64,000 nucleotides of DNA from Hirundichthys speculiger (GCA_018398805.1 JAGFBZ010000258.1:4514501-4578500); one strand, 5' to 3'. Positions 27,701 to 40,912 are shown, counted from the first letter of the stretch. Program-made: numbers and translations. Notes: generated by a model not told the origin, from the letters alone.

Positions 27701-28829
27701 ACATTTCTCAACCTCACAAGTACACCTTTGCCGCCTGTTGGGGGGAGGGGGGGGGGGGTTACTGACCCTGGATCTGGTGTAAAGAACACTTTTAGAGCCA
27801 TTACTCACCCACCCACACACACATCTTATTTGGTCTGAATAATTAATAGCAAGTTGAAATGTTTTGGAGCTAGTCTCTCCATATTGTATCCAGTCAACGT
27901 TAGCGTCTGTTTCTACCTCTGACAGGCTCAGATTGCAGAGCGGTTGTCAGTTTACACTGAAATGCTTTCAAGTTCACAAAATAACTCAAGTCTGTCAGGA
28001 GCAAAAGCTACTTTTTCATGCTGCTTTGCTGATTTTTCTGTGCATTAATAGTTAGTATTGTCTGAACTCTATCTCGGAGGGCAGTGGCGGTCTGTTCCAC
28101 CGGCGGTATAGAAGTGGTCGCAGCATGACCTCGACTGAGCGCCACCAACGTAGCAGCTGAGATTTGTGTCTGCAGGTGTTAATGCACAGCTCATCCTCCT
28201 CCAAGTGGCGTGAAAGGAATTTTAGCAGTTTTTAGCTGAGGAACATAGATGTTAGGTCGCTCTTACGTATTTTCTGCCATTACTTCCTTGGGTCTCTGCC
28301 ATGATCTGCAGTTCTTGCGAGACACATCCGGGACGGGAGTTCAAGAGACACTTGGGGTGGTTACGGGGAGCACCCCATAATGAGGAGTATCAGTCACGGG
28401 TACACTGACAACTGGGGTTATGCGGGTAACCTAGTTACTGTGACACAGGGCCTCCCAAAAATACTCAAATATTTCTTCAAATGAAACTGATGTTTTAAAC
28501 TGAAAGCACCTCCCGGCGTTGCTTTGAAATCCAAATGAAAAGGCAACAGTCGTTAAGTGCAGAATATCAAAACCACTAATGAAAGAAAATGAAATCAAAC
28601 CCAAGGCTTGCATCTATTCAAGTTAGCGGTTAGCTTGTTTTCTACCTTACATGTTTTCTCCCTGCATGCATTGCATAAGTGCACAAAGAAAAATCAATAT
28701 GCGTTATTTGTTAATTTGTTTCACAGAATATGTTCATTTTCTGCATAATTGCTTGAATTAGCTTAAATGTTTGAGTTACGCATTTCATTTTTGTGCACTG
28801 TTGAATGTGAACTGGACACTTCTTTCCCG

Positions 28830-29120
28830 TACAGCCGCATAATCGGAGCTACTTTTGGCACATCTGGCTCAGTTGCAGCTTTGGAAAATTCTATGTGAGC
28901 CAGACATGTCCCAAAGTTCATGAACTGGGCCAAACCTGGGTTTTATGCGCATATTTAGTGAGCCAAACCAGGGCCGAAATTTCATCAGGTAGTTGTGACG
29001 GGGGGGCATGGCGACTGTTGAGACACCCACATGAAATGTAGATTTGGTTCATGCCAGTCGATGCCAAATGTGCCCCAAAGAAAACTCCAGATATGGTCCA
29101 TGTTTGGGCCAAATGTGCTT
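28830..29120. repeat. degenerate tandem repeat of GGCCAAA/TTTGGCC units
   Basis: Short motifs like gggccaaac, gtgccccaaa, gagccaaacc and catctggctc recur every 20-60 bp. It looks like an eroded minisatellite of a type frequent in fish. Confidence 0.45.
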
Positions 29121-30281
29121 TGGGTTATGATTTTAAGTTTCTTTCATAAACAATCACAAAAACTGATGTAGAAGCACATCGACTGCTCTTTAACTTTCAA
29201 ACTTCGAAATTCATTAAATCTGGAATTAAATTCCTTCTACGATGAAGGTATGGCACAAATACATGTTTTTGATGTTATAAGATGAGCAGGCTTCATCCTG
29301 ATCACTTGATTAATGCTTGGATATTTGAATTTCTGTAAACAAATCTCTTAAAAGCCCAATGTCTTTAATAATTGAATGTGTTGTGTATAAGCAGTTATTT
29401 TGACTGTTCTTTTGCATGCTCAAATTATCCGTTGCATTAGTTTATCAGTAGTAGCCTCTATTTTACTCTTTGTTGCTACGCATTAATCATTTTATGGGGT
29501 GACAGTAATGAGATTTGCCTCAGGCTCCATGTGCGCCTTGATCAGCACTGTCGGGGTGTCAAACACTGCCGTTTTGTCAAAAATGGTGGCATCTCTGACA
29601 CATGCTGGCAGTGTCCTGTGGCGTCTGTGACAAGACGCTCCGTGGGTAGCATCATGACCCACAGAGAGAAAGTGATTTTGAAATATTCCCTCATAAACAA
29701 GCAGCAAAGTCCAAATCAGGCGGCGGATCATATGATCCCCAGCATGCCTTGCTGCAAACTTCTCAAGCCTTCTGACTCTAATATCAGACCTGTTATCTTA
29801 ATGTCACTGGAACTAATTAAAATGGGGGTTAAACATAGGTATAATTTATGGGGGGGATGGGTGGGATGCAACCCACCCAATAATTTAATTTGTTTTATTT
29901 GCTCTAACTCCTTGATATTTCCCCTTCCGAACAATCCCGCCGTGGTTTCCCTTTGAGGATAACCTCAGTTCCATCTCATAATACCTCATGCCATCGCCTC
30001 TCTCCGGTCCGCATTATCCCACAGAAAGAAAGATAATCTTCAAAAGAGGAAAGAGTATCAAAAAAAAGAGCAACTCTTGTTCAGCTTGATTTCTCTTTGC
30101 TGTGACTGTCAGCATGGGGCTCCCTCTGCTGCTAAACACGGAAAAAGAGGAAGAAAAAAAAGTTGTACTTTTCAGCACACAGTCTGTTTGATTCTCTTGT
30201 CTCTTGCAAGATTGAAAGATACAAAAAACACACTCTCCCTGCTGTATTCGCTTTTTGCGTGTGTGTGTGTACCCCCCTGCG

Positions 30282-30287
30282 CCCCCC

Positions 30288-30318
<31 letters not shown>

Positions 30319-30342
30319 ACCACCACCCCCTCCCCCCCCCCC
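30282..30342. repeat. poly-C tract, (CA)n and second poly-C
   Basis: A C run of 23, then a CA run, then CCACCACC and another C run with one T. The minus strand is a strong G-quadruplex candidate. Confidence 0.95.
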
Positions 30343-30629
30343 GTCGTGCTGAGTGGGCGACTAGCTGTGACCGGTGCTGTCAGATTAGCCCATTTAAAAA
30401 GACATATGTTTTCTTGCACCTTGTTTGTGTGTGAGCGTGTGTGTGTACGTCCTCCATGCTATTTCCAGACTGTGGTGTATTATTCATAAACCATGCAGAG
30501 ATAGACACATCCGTACGACATACAATGCTGCAGCCACAGGCCCACACACACACACATCTGATACGGACACATTAAGTGAATGCTGAAGACTCTCAAATGA
30601 TCACTGGACAAACAATACCGATACACAAC

Positions 30630-30650
30630 ACACACACACACACACACACA
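30630..30650. repeat. (CA)n microsatellite
   Basis: About ten CA units. Confidence 0.9.
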
Positions 30651-31886
30651 GCTCTAAATCGTATTAGGCAAATGAGGGAGAGGCACCGCAGAGGCAGAAA
30701 AGCGCTCTGTTCGAGTGCTGTTGCTGTGACAGATCCTGGAATAAATCATGTTTAGTTGTTGTTGTCGTTTAATATGCAAATCCTCCATTCAAAGCTCAAG
30801 CTGGTTGTTAACATGTGCGTTCACAGAGGCGCACTCGCACACGGAGCATATGGATTTCTACGGAGCCAAAAAAAACAAATGTGTGGTCACACGCACGCAC
30901 GCTTGCTGTGAAAGAGCGTGGGATAAATGTGGATGTGAAATGCCATGGGCATCATTACTGGACTCATATTTCATAATCACACGGCCATCTATCAGCGCTG
31001 CGCGGCTAATGATGACAAAGGGAGCGCGCTCACAGCAACACACACCTGAGCAGGTACAACTGATATGAGAGCTTCAGGAAGGACAAACATAAGCAGCACA
31101 AACAGAGCTGCACACACATGAGAACTCGTGATGATGCTCAATCAGGCCCACACGTGTACGAGAGAACGCGCTGCAGTGAATGAAGTGGCTGTTGACAGAT
31201 TTCAGCTGTAATTGATCCCGTCCTTGGCAGCCATTTTTATTTGGCTCAGATACAAATCAGGAATGATCTAAACTGCACAAACGCACACAGAAGCGCCACT
31301 TGACACATTACTCACACGCGTATCTGAACGGCAGATAAAAATCCCACTTTAGGCTTCTGAAGGGAGCTGAACAGGCTGTTTACCTCTGAAGGAAGGTGTG
31401 TTTCTGAAACTGAACAAATTGGAATTGAGAATAGAAAAATGCACCTAATGAGATCATGTCATGATGGTGGTTTTTGCCTGAAGAGTCAATAAAGGAGTAT
31501 TTGGTTTAAAAAAAAAAAAAAAAAGTTTTTTTTGCATCTTCTGGTCACCAGTGTTGCCAGATTGGGCGGTTTCCCGCCCAATTGGGCTATTTTCGATTAC
31601 AGCTGGCGGGGGAAAAATGCATTGGGCGAGTATACACAATTTGAACTGCTTTTACCAACATCTGGCGTTTTTTTTAATATTGTGAAAACAGCACAACAAA
31701 CTGTTATTTTATGGTTTAAAAAAAAACAGTAAAAATACAAAATTCACTATACTTCGCTCACTCGTATTGTGGTCATCCAATTTAAAAAATATTTAATCGC
31801 AGTCGCTGTAACAACGCGCTATAGTGACGTCACCTCAACAAACTTTAGAGCGCTGATGCAAAAATCTGAGGCAGAAGCCTGGTCTC

Positions 31887-32322
31887 CAGCGTAGCCAGGT
31901 GTATGATAATTATCGTAATTTGTACGATATTTTGGCCCTCTGTAAAATCAATAATCCAAAAAAAGGCCAAATGTACGATACTTTGACTATTTCAAATTAT
32001 TGCTGGCCCCAACTGTCTGACGGAGAGGTTTTTTTTTTTTTTTACCCTGAAGGCATCTGTTCCCATGTGACATCTTTCCAGCCAATCGTGCTTTGCTGAT
32101 CGGAAGATACGAATGTTTGTCTCAGAACAACTAGCATGATAGGCTGAATGGACTGAGTGGTCAGCTTTGCCCGCTATTTAACGCTAGAGTGATTAAATTT
32201 GACTATAGCACATCTTTGGGCTTGTTATTTTCTTTATGACAGATGTACGATAATTTCCCTCAAAATACGATAATTTTGAGCCTCTGGTACGATAATCCTA
32301 CATTTCCCACCTGGCAACACTG
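31887..32322. mobile_element. hAT-like element (inner, nested)
   Basis: 436 bp; ends CAGCGTAGCCAGGTG and, inverted, CAGTGTTGCCAGGTG (13 of 15). The flanks are ctggtctc and ctgctctc (7 of 8). It contains repeated tacgataat motifs near both ends and no coding frame. The ends are of the same family as the outer element. Confidence 0.75.
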
Positions 32323-32380
32323 CTGCTCTCTCTCAACTCAAAGTGGTAGGCTAATCTGTTAGCTAAATAATTAGGCTATC

Positions 32381-32527
32381 ATGCCGAAGTGGGGAAAATA
32401 TAAGAAACTTTACCGGAAGGAATGGGAGACCGACCCTGAATTAAAAACCTGGATCGCGCCTGCCCCAGCAGATTACAGCAAATCTGGTTGCAAGTATTAC
32501 AATGTTGAATTAATGTCACTGAATTAA
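32381..32527 (+). pseudogene. N-terminal fragment of a hAT-type transposase
   Basis: 48 codons: MPKWGKYKKLYRKEWETDPE, then LKTWIAPAPADYSKSGCKYY and NVEL. It resembles the start of hAT-family proteins that have a Cys finger after KxWLxPV. The second Cys expected in CKYC is Tyr here and the frame stops soon after, so it is not functional. Confidence 0.55.
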
Positions 32528-33128
32528 TCATTTAGGCTTAATACTGTAATACTGTTTAATACTGTAAATGCATTTAAATCCACGTTTATTCAAATATGAA
32601 ATGTTTTCGTATGAAAAAACTTATTGGGTGTTCTTTTTCCTGAAGTGGGCGGGTTTTGGAACGCGATTGGGCGGAAGTGGCTCAACCAAATCTGGCAACA
32701 CTGCTGGTCATGTGATGTACCAAAGAAAGGAAAAACACCAGCTCCACGTCTGAGAAACAGCCTACATGGTTTTCCAGTTAATAATGATGGCCAAACTGGT
32801 TCCAGAAATAGAAATGAACCTTCCAAAATTAAAGACACTCTGGACATGGAACGCCATTACTCTTTGAACTTATTGTGAAAGGAGGAAATATGGCTCACAC
32901 AGCATAACTTAATGAAAGTTTCATCAAGATGTTGCAGTTTCGCTCAGGTTTCGTGCCAAAACTGTAATGGAGCCCCGTCTGCTGCGGCAATCACTGACAA
33001 CATTATAAATAGTCGTCACTGTCGACTTATCTCGCCATTGTCAGTGAGCTTGGTGTAGTCATCCTTCAGCTCTAATACACAGAGGCCCAGAGAAACATAA
33101 AAGGATGGGGGGGGGGGTCCAGTCTTAC

Positions 33129-33671
33129 CTTAAATAGACGCAGGATGTTTGCCACCATGATGGACACCGAGCTGGCTGCGGCTCCAATCACCCCGACGAT
33201 TTTATCCGGCTTGGTGAAGATCGGCGGGTCTCCATTGGCGCAGCGGACGTCTGAGCCGTCCCGCTCTATCAAGGCCTGCACGAACGTCAGGGACTGCTCG
33301 AGAGCGTACGTGTCCCTGGAGCAGGTGTCCAAAATCCGGGCCCCCAGCGTGATGTTGGGAAGCAGTTCGGGGTCCTTGTTAATCAGGTCAATGGCGAACA
33401 TCATGGCCTCCAAGCGATGGATACCCTTTTCCTTCTTCAGCTCCCCGCAGGGCGTGCCTCGGTCTCCCCGAGAATGCACCGGAAATAATCCGCCGAGGAT
33501 GATGTCGCCGTCCAGTCGGATGGAGTGAGCGTACTCCGGAGCCGCCTGGGGGTCTGCGGGGACTCGCTGAGGAGAGATGACAGGAAGGAGCCACGTGTAA
33601 GAAACAGCCACGAGCAGGAAGATGCCAGGGGGGGACTGGGGGTGGCACGCCGGGCTCCAGTGGGGATCCAT
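33129..33671 (-). CDS. grm8: metabotropic glutamate receptor 8, first coding exon (partial gene)
   Basis: This exon encodes the first 181 residues of a group III metabotropic glutamate receptor, a presynaptic class C GPCR that lowers cAMP through Gi/o. Residues 17-32 are a hydrophobic signal peptide. From residue 46 the sequence is the start of the extracellular Venus-flytrap lobe 1, with [36 protein letters not shown] and [15 protein letters not shown]. Lys82 and Arg86 match the group III ligand-binding Lys/Arg pair, and Ser167/Ser168 match the ligand-binding serine region. Asn106 is in an N-glycosylation sequon (NIT). The stretch [15 protein letters not shown] favours GRM8 over GRM4, GRM6 and GRM7 from memory of those families. 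The ATG at 33671 has A at -3 and G at +4; the open frame upstream has no other ATG. The exon ends after AAG at a good donor (gtaaga), phase 0. Teleosts may carry grm8a and grm8b; I cannot say which this is. The remaining exons lie outside the window. Confidence 0.95.
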
Positions 33672-33915
33672 TATCAGAGAGGAAGTCAAGAGGAAAGGTG
33701 ATCTTCTAGGAGGATTTTGGAGAATATTTAGATTCCTACTGGTGAACAAAGCAGGGGTGGGAGACCCCAGCAGCGGAGTTAGCTAAACCCCATGAGCAGA
33801 GCATATTCCAGAGAAGAAAGTCCAAAAACAAGACGAGGAGCCGAGAGGTTTTAGCTGCAGTGGAGCTCTGGCCAGGAGGTAGCGCATAATCCACAAGTCA
33901 CATCTTCAGTAGAGC
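33672..33915 (-). other. grm8: grm8 5'UTR part of the first coding exon
   Basis: Upstream of the grm8 ATG the minus strand runs to a polypyrimidine tract followed by ctacag, giving a plausible 3' splice site with the exon starting at 33915. Several short upstream ATGs occur here, one directly followed by TGA, so translation of grm8 could be dampened by small uORFs. The acceptor is inferred from sequence only. Confidence 0.5.
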
Positions 33916-36900
33916 CTGTAGAAGAGAGACAGAGACACGAGGCGTTAGGGCCGGACTGCGCGTGACCATCAAGCTGCCGCCAGGCTGTGGAGCCCACCTG
34001 ACAGACACCCTCACAGGTGAGGCAGATCTGCAGCACAAAACACACTCATGCTTATTCCGGAGCATGCTCACACAGTTGAGGACTTGTCAAAATTTGCAGC
34101 CCCATTCTGCAGTCGATAATCCTGACGGTTTGTAATCACCTCTACGAAATCATTCACACACACTTGTCTGCTGGCGGAACGACAGGAGAAACAGCTGCCA
34201 GAGTGACAGCGGAGAGGCTTGTGGCGAGCTCCCCGGGCCACGGCTACCTGCTGCAAGCGGTGACGAGGGGCGGGGAGGAGAGGGATGAGGGAGACGGAGA
34301 TGGAGGAGAAAGGGCTGAAGAGACAGAAACAAAGCGTGCGAGGCGGTCTGAGGTGAACGGAGACAGAGCGGCGCCGTGGAGACGGCGTTGCGTCGTTCAA
34401 ACACCTGCTACTCCTGCAGCAGATAAATGGACGCGTTACATCCAGTACGTCCTCCTCTGCACACACTGGAGCTTCAAACTGCCGCAGGTAGACGTAACGT
34501 TCAGTGTTATTTCCTGGAATTAGCAGTATTACATTTCCACAGGCCGTTTCTGCTTTCACCAACTCCAGGGAGGGTTCACCCCCACCGCTGGCGGTAAAAC
34601 GTGTGCCTTCATCTGCCCACTGAGCGGCACATTATGATGCCATATTCTCGAACGGTGCAATAAGTTGGTTTGGAGCCAGGGCTGAAAATTGGTTATGACA
34701 AACTGGTGGATTTCTACACAGCACGAGTGCTAATGTGTTTTCATTAGCTGAGGCCCCTGGGAATTTATTTTCTCATTTGCCTCCACTGATCTCAAATCTT
34801 TGATTTTATTTCGACCATGCCGACTGTGTGGAGAGGCAATCTGTGCAAATTCTAATCGCTTAATAAATATGCAAAGATGGGATAGTTCATATGTTGCAAC
34901 TGTATATGTGACACCCTAGACATTTATGGAGTTATTTATGCTCATAAAACATCATTTAATCATGTTTTTTTGGAGGTTATTCTCAGTTAAAATGCTTTAT
35001 GGCTCCAGTCCTCTGACTATTTCTGTGTCTCACGTAATGTTGCATGTAGCTTTTTATTGAGTCTTGCAGGGGGACTGCTAATGCAAATTAGCCTCCTGGC
35101 TATAATTGGGTATATTTACATTTTAAATGTTTATTAATATACACTGTCCCTCTACACTAAATAAAGTGATTAAAATAAATAAATAAAACAAAGGGATATT
35201 CACCTGCGTTGAATGGAAGTACCTGAAGAGCGATAGTGAATCTCACCAGTAGGTGGCAGTAAGTGACTGGTAAATGTGTATAACTGGCGGTAAAAACTAT
35301 GTAGCAGGAAGCAGCATTAGCTAGTTTGTGCTGATTTGGACTGTTTTGGGTTATATGTTGCAGTTTACAGTGATAACACTCATTAAACCCCGCTGTTGAC
35401 ACCTGAAAAGACAAGTCTCTTCAATCAGAGTGTGCAATATATAATTAGTTAAAAACAAAATAAAAACACTTTATGTAATAGCTAATCATATGAAGCCAAT
35501 TTTAGTATTCCCAAAGAGGAATAAAAAATGTAAAAAACTAATAATATGGTTATAAACAGAAGTCTAAACAGAAGTTGTGGTAGCATGTAAACATTATTTT
35601 CATGACTTTGTTGCTGTATAACTAATTTAAAGGTGACATAGTTCCATCTATGGGACCTCTATTATATCTGATTTGTTTGGGTTCCCACAAGTTTTACACA
35701 CCTGCAAGATGTTGTTTCAAGTTGCCTCATATATTTTGTCTAAATGTATCCTGGTGTGTCCTGTTAAAGCAACTGAATCTACGGATGCTCTTGGTCATTA
35801 TCCATCGATCCGCTGAGATGCAGGTATGACCCCTTTGGCTGCAAACGGATATTAAATTCACTGAGTTCCAGTCATAGCCAAGTCTAGTTATTTAAGTTTA
35901 TCCTCAGTCTTACTCAGACGTTATAAGTCACAAGCTGGTTAAAAATAACGTATTATTTTTTGGCGCCCCTGGGTGCCGTCGCATGTGCTTTTCCCATCAT
36001 GGAGCAGACGTCCCCTCCTTGCCTTGAGTAGCCTTATTAGACAAGGTTTACAGATATTTAATATGCAATATACGCACATATTTTACTCATGCATTGCTTC
36101 AGCAGTTCATCACATTCAGCCCAAAAGGCTTAATGTGTCTCTTTAAGTAAACTAACCTCACAGAGCCCCAGAAAGCTCAGTCTGGTCTGATGGGTCACAA
36201 AAAAAAAAAAAAAAAAAATAGCGTGAGGCAGCTCTTCATTCTTTGTTTATGTCATAATTAAAAAGGCTCCATACAAGCGATGACAATGCAAGTGACTCAA
36301 AGAGAATAAGTTACTCCTTTTAGTGTGGCTTTGTAAGTTTGCACACTTTTGAGTGAAAGGAAACAACCTCATAAACCAGATGTTCTCTTTACATAGAACT
36401 ACAAATGGATGCGTTGCAGTACACTGAGAACTCTTCAGTAGACGCGTCTCATCTGCACATTTAGGGCATTAATCAAACCCTGTTCTGAACCAAAGTTGCC
36501 CTGCTTACCTTAATACAAGCAAGCTTCACTTTTGAGGTGGCCCATTTTAGACAGGGAAGTCAATTAAACAGCTTTACTTATCATCCCTTAAGGCTCCTAC
36601 ATAATTTCCACAGTCGTGTAAGATCTTTACATCTCAAACTCTACGACTTGCATGTGCTTAATCTTGGGTACGACGAACAGAACAGTATATGTGGACTACG
36701 ATGATGAAAACTCCTGAATTGTAGCTAGATGGATGCAGAATAGCACTAAAGGATTGTTTTGTACCAAAGGATTTGGTATCTGAAATTGGTATATCTGAAA
36801 AATGTCAGGTACGTCATGACAAACTATGTGTCTGATAACAGAAGAAATTAAACAAACTAAAACGATTACTTTACTGCTGTTGACATTTTTTTCTTTCTTG

Positions 36901-37189
36901 CACTTTAAATTGATTTTACCTATTGAGTTATTTTTTTCTCTAGTTATTTATTGATTTCATAAAAAGAACTTTTGAATTTTTTTCCTTTGTCAAAAAAAAA
37001 CAATCTTTTGTTGGACACAATATGTTTAACAAGTATGAAAACATTAAAGTTTACAGTTATAATTCCATAAATTGTCTATACTTCATTACTTTATATACTG
37101 TCTTGGGGTTAAATTTAAAAGCGGAATTCTCAAAAATTAAAAACGGAAAAACACAGAAAATTTAAAAAAAATTAAAACGGAATTTGAGA

Positions 37190-37222
37190 AAAAATAAACA
37201 GATTTCATAGGGCCCTATGACT
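37190..37222. repeat. possible transposon end
   Basis: atttcatagggccctatg is a terminal motif seen in teleost DNA transposons, next to an A-rich block. Partner end not found. Confidence 0.3.
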
Positions 37223-38256
37223 GATATGCTAGATGCTATCGTGTGTTGACAAAATATAATTTCACATTTTTATTTCAAGGTTCAACTAGACTTAAATGAA
37301 AAGCAATTTGTTCCTTTAATAAAACATATGAAAAAAGGCAACTGGATATCATGTATTGATGGAGGATTTCTTCATCGATATTTTCATTATTGTATCGATG
37401 CTATTGGATCATTCAGTTAAACAGGTGTATCGTTACATCCCTATTTTCCAGCTGGAGCTTGGATATCTAATATATGAAGTGAACCCTACTGATCATCTCA
37501 CTACAATACAGTGCCACATATGGATGTTACTTTGAACCAACTACCCACCTAAATATCATTAAACCGGCAACCACTTAGTGATCCGCAGGATGCCCCACCA
37601 TACAGCAAAAACATGGAATCCAAAGTACCAATCTATTTAACTCCCAATCCCCCTGTTCTGAGTATTTATAGGTTGTGTTGAGTCTCAACCCAACAGTTCT
37701 GCTGCCAACACGTGAGCTCCAGACTCACCAGGCCACATGCAAAAGGTCCTTTATTCATGACCTCACACAGTTCAAAGGGCCCATTGAGGAGCATAGAAAA
37801 CAAAAAAGCACAGCGCAGAGTAAATGAGACTGGCACACAGAGCCAAGAAAACGAAAGGCTATGTATTCTGGGTGAGCGATGAGACGGTAGGAGCAGTAAT
37901 TAACCGACTGGTCACAGGTGTGAAAGCTAAATAAGGCACAAAGTCAAACTGAGATGCGAAAGCATAACGGGAAGAGACACGTGCATGAGAAAGCGTGTCC
38001 GTATATTGATTCTCTTGGGTTTGCACCTTTTGCTTTTCTGACAACTTGAAAACCAAACAGACAGAATGAGTCCTTCAGTAAGCACCTGCATTGTTACTTG
38101 ATCTGGCAGCCTTGTCTTGTAGAAGTTGGCCGTCTCTAGATGATATTTGGCCCGGGCCCGCCTAGAATCACCCAGCGTGAGCGCTGCTTCATAATCTTAA
38201 ACTGCATCTGATCCTGCTGGATCAAATCCAACTGCCTCGGGTGAAAATACGGTATC

Positions 38257-38914
38257 TAGGGCTGTAGCGATACACTAATCTCGCGATACGATACGATACG
38301 ATATATTTGGCTCACGATACAATATATATCGATATTCATTTTACAATACATTTACATCATTTTCTGAAAGGATTTTAACGGGACAAAGTGATTTTGGTGA
38401 CATCTTGTGAAGTTTCCAATTACTTTGTTTGAATTAATTGAACTGAAAGCATCAATTACATATTATATGGCTGACAGGCATATAATGACAACTTCTTGGG
38501 CTAGCTCTCAGTTAGCATTAGCTTGTCTGGGTGTGACGTTTCAGGTGGGCTCGCAGGTTGGTGGTATTTCCAGAGTACTTCACGTTTGTGTGAAACCACC
38601 ATACTTTTGTCTAAATCTTTGCTTTCCTTTTTCTTTTTAAAACCGAACTGCTCCCAAACATCTGCTTTTAAGCACGAAGGCGCTGGGTTTATACTCGCCG
38701 CCATTCTCCTGACTGGCTCAGCTCTAGCTGGAAGAGAAAGAAGCTGGCTTCTGGATAACTTGTTAGAAATGCGCTACAGCGACACTAGTGGCAGGAGGAC
38801 TTAATGGCTCTTCCTGCACTTTGTTTTGAAGGGAGCTTAGAATATCGATACCCGCGGCGGAAATATCGATTATATCGATACATATCGCAGAATCGATAAA
38901 ATCGCCCAGCCCTA
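38257..38914. mobile_element. hAT MITE
   Basis: Starts TAGGGCTGTAGCGATAC and ends ATCGCCCAGCCCTA; both termini share TAGGGCTG and GCGAT in inverted order. The flanks are acggtatc and acggtggt (5 of 8). Subterminal sequence is full of cgatac and tatcgat repeats. 658 bp, no transposase. Confidence 0.7.
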
Positions 38915-40849
38915 ACGGTGGTGAAAAGGGGTCCTTCACAAAAAACTTTTTTTTCCCCATAAATTTATCCCTGTGGCTGCCTAACAGGTTTCAGGTTCAG
39001 ATGCCATCGCAGCGTGAGACACAATCTCAATGAATATAATTCAATTCTGTCTCAATTAATTCATCAGTTTCTCTCCACTCGAAATGGAATTAGGTCAAAA
39101 CCACTCATAGAGCAAAGCCCCCACTATGATTAAAACTGGTGCTTTATATAGGTTAGCCAGCTCTGATTCATCTGCTATCAGCGTATTCTCGTCCCTGCAA
39201 CATTGTTTATTCAACACTTCTTCCTTGGATTCGGGCTCCTCTCGGCACAGACGCAGAAGGGGTGTCTTAATGAGGCTTGGGGGGGCCCAGTCATTAAGCC
39301 GTAGTTCATTACATGCAACTCAAATCTACATCTGACTCTAATAAGGTCCAATACAGCTTACAGGCAGGCAGCTTCTGTTGATTGCCTCTCCTGTTTTTAC
39401 TTAATGTGCGGCGGGCTTTTGACAGGGCTCCACTGCATCTTTAATGCAAGAAATTAGAATTTAGAAACTCTTACATTCATTCGAGCACTAACTACATCCA
39501 AAAAGGCTCATAAGGGGGGGAGGGGGGGGGGAGAATGTGGCCGTGGGTAAACGTCTGGTGACTAAACTGGGGCCCTGAGGTTATTAAAAGTTTCATCTCT
39601 CATTTACACTCAGTGAAGAATTCCTAACAGTGGAAGGAGGTGACATCCTTCTCCATATGTACGATTGTATGACAAGCTAAAAAAAAAAAAAAAGAAAAAA
39701 CAGATCTAGTCTCTAGAAGAGGAGGCTTCTCGTTGTCGTGATGGTTAGTGCCTCAGAGATGAAGAGGGTTAAACCCCAAAAGGCTTCAGTGAGCTCATCA
39801 CTCTTTTTAATTTACACCCACGCCCGGCTGTCGAGGTGCGTGTCGCCCACTCCTCCTTCTATCATCACCCCCCCCCCCCCCAACCTCCTTCTCCTCCATC
39901 CACTTCTTCTTCACCCTCTTTCTTATTTCCACCCTCGTACGCTCCTCCTCCTCCTCTGCTTTCAGGTCTCTTCATATCTCAGGGGAGCACCCTGCTCTTT
40001 TCAGAAAGTGATAGCTTTTCTGCCGCTCTGTCCCCTCCCCATCATTCCCTCCTCATCATCCCTCTCTCCTCCGGTCCAAGAGTTGCTCTCTTCTCATTCA
40101 TACCTCTTTCTCTTTCATCTTCACCTGCTCCTGATCCAGATTGTGAGCTCTCTCTTCTCCTGCACACTCACAATGCCGTTCAGCTTGTTGTTGGGGCCGA
40201 CTGCAGAGAGACAGATGTGATGAAATGCGTGAAACAAATCCAAACAGGGAAATGAGAAAATGTTTGATGAAATCGGAGCAGATTCTTGATGTGCAGATGC
40301 ACAGGGGCTGTGAGACCACTAGGGGTCTCCCTAACTGCAAAATCAGACTCCAGCTGCAGCATTTGGAGAAAAATAAAATGAGCATTTTCATTTGTAGCCA
40401 CTTAAATGAGCACATTTGAGTAAGAGTTGACATTGTCAGAGTTTCTGAGTAATCTTGTAAGTTTCCAGTTTCATGAAGTCTGAAGTCCTTCGTTTTCTGT
40501 CACAAATTATGTGAGTTAATAAAGTCAGAATTTGAGTTTTTTAGTTTGTTTCTTTTTAAATGTTCAAGGACATAAAGTTGGAATTTCCTATTTTTCTTCT
40601 GTAAATTTGCACGTTTACAGATTTAGTTTGTTACAGTTTTGCAATTTTTTATAGTAAATATCTGAAATCTGTAAAAACTTTGATTTTTTTCTCTTGAAAA
40701 TCAGAATTTAAGGGTTTTGGATTTGTAAAGTCATCATTTTGAGTTTTCTCTAGCTAATTTGCGAGTTCATACATTGATATTGATACAACAAAAGATGATA
40801 CCAATGCAACAGATTCATCTTAAAGGGTTTGAAATTCCCCATCAAAATA

Positions 40850-40912
40850 GGGGGCCCCCCCAAACAGAATCTTCCCTCGGGCCCCAACAAAGCTTGCCAC
40901 GGCCCTGAGTGA
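40850..40912. repeat. possible transposon terminus
   Basis: gggcccccccaaacag and ttgccacggccctgag look like the end of a DNA transposon with a CAGGGCC start; the other end was not found. Confidence 0.3.

Larger units (their letters stand above)
31549..32703 (+). mobile_element. hAT-like element (outer), interrupted by a second one
   Basis: Ends CAGTGTTGCCAGATTGGGCG and, inverted, CAGTGTTGCCAGATTTGG. The flanks are ctggtcac and ctggtcat (7 of 8). Without the nested element it is about 710 bp. Near its right half it carries a short transposase-like frame (separate entry). Confidence 0.8.

Noticed and set aside
29531..29956. Plus-strand open frame of 141 codons
   Set aside because: No recognisable domain, no splice sites or conservation signal; likely chance.
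30014..30489. Several Pro- or Gly-rich frames
   Set aside because: They are translations of the poly-C and CA tracts.
33145..33528. Open frame of 127 codons on the plus strand
   Set aside because: It is the antisense shadow of the grm8 exon.
33671..33749. A longer grm8 N terminus from 33749
   Set aside because: The codon there is TTG; the first in-frame ATG is at 33671 and precedes a good signal peptide.
39738..40255. Overlapping open frames of 139-160 codons on the plus strand
   Set aside because: They run through pyrimidine-rich DNA and translate to Ser/Leu/Pro-rich sequence in two frames at once, with no domain or splice context.
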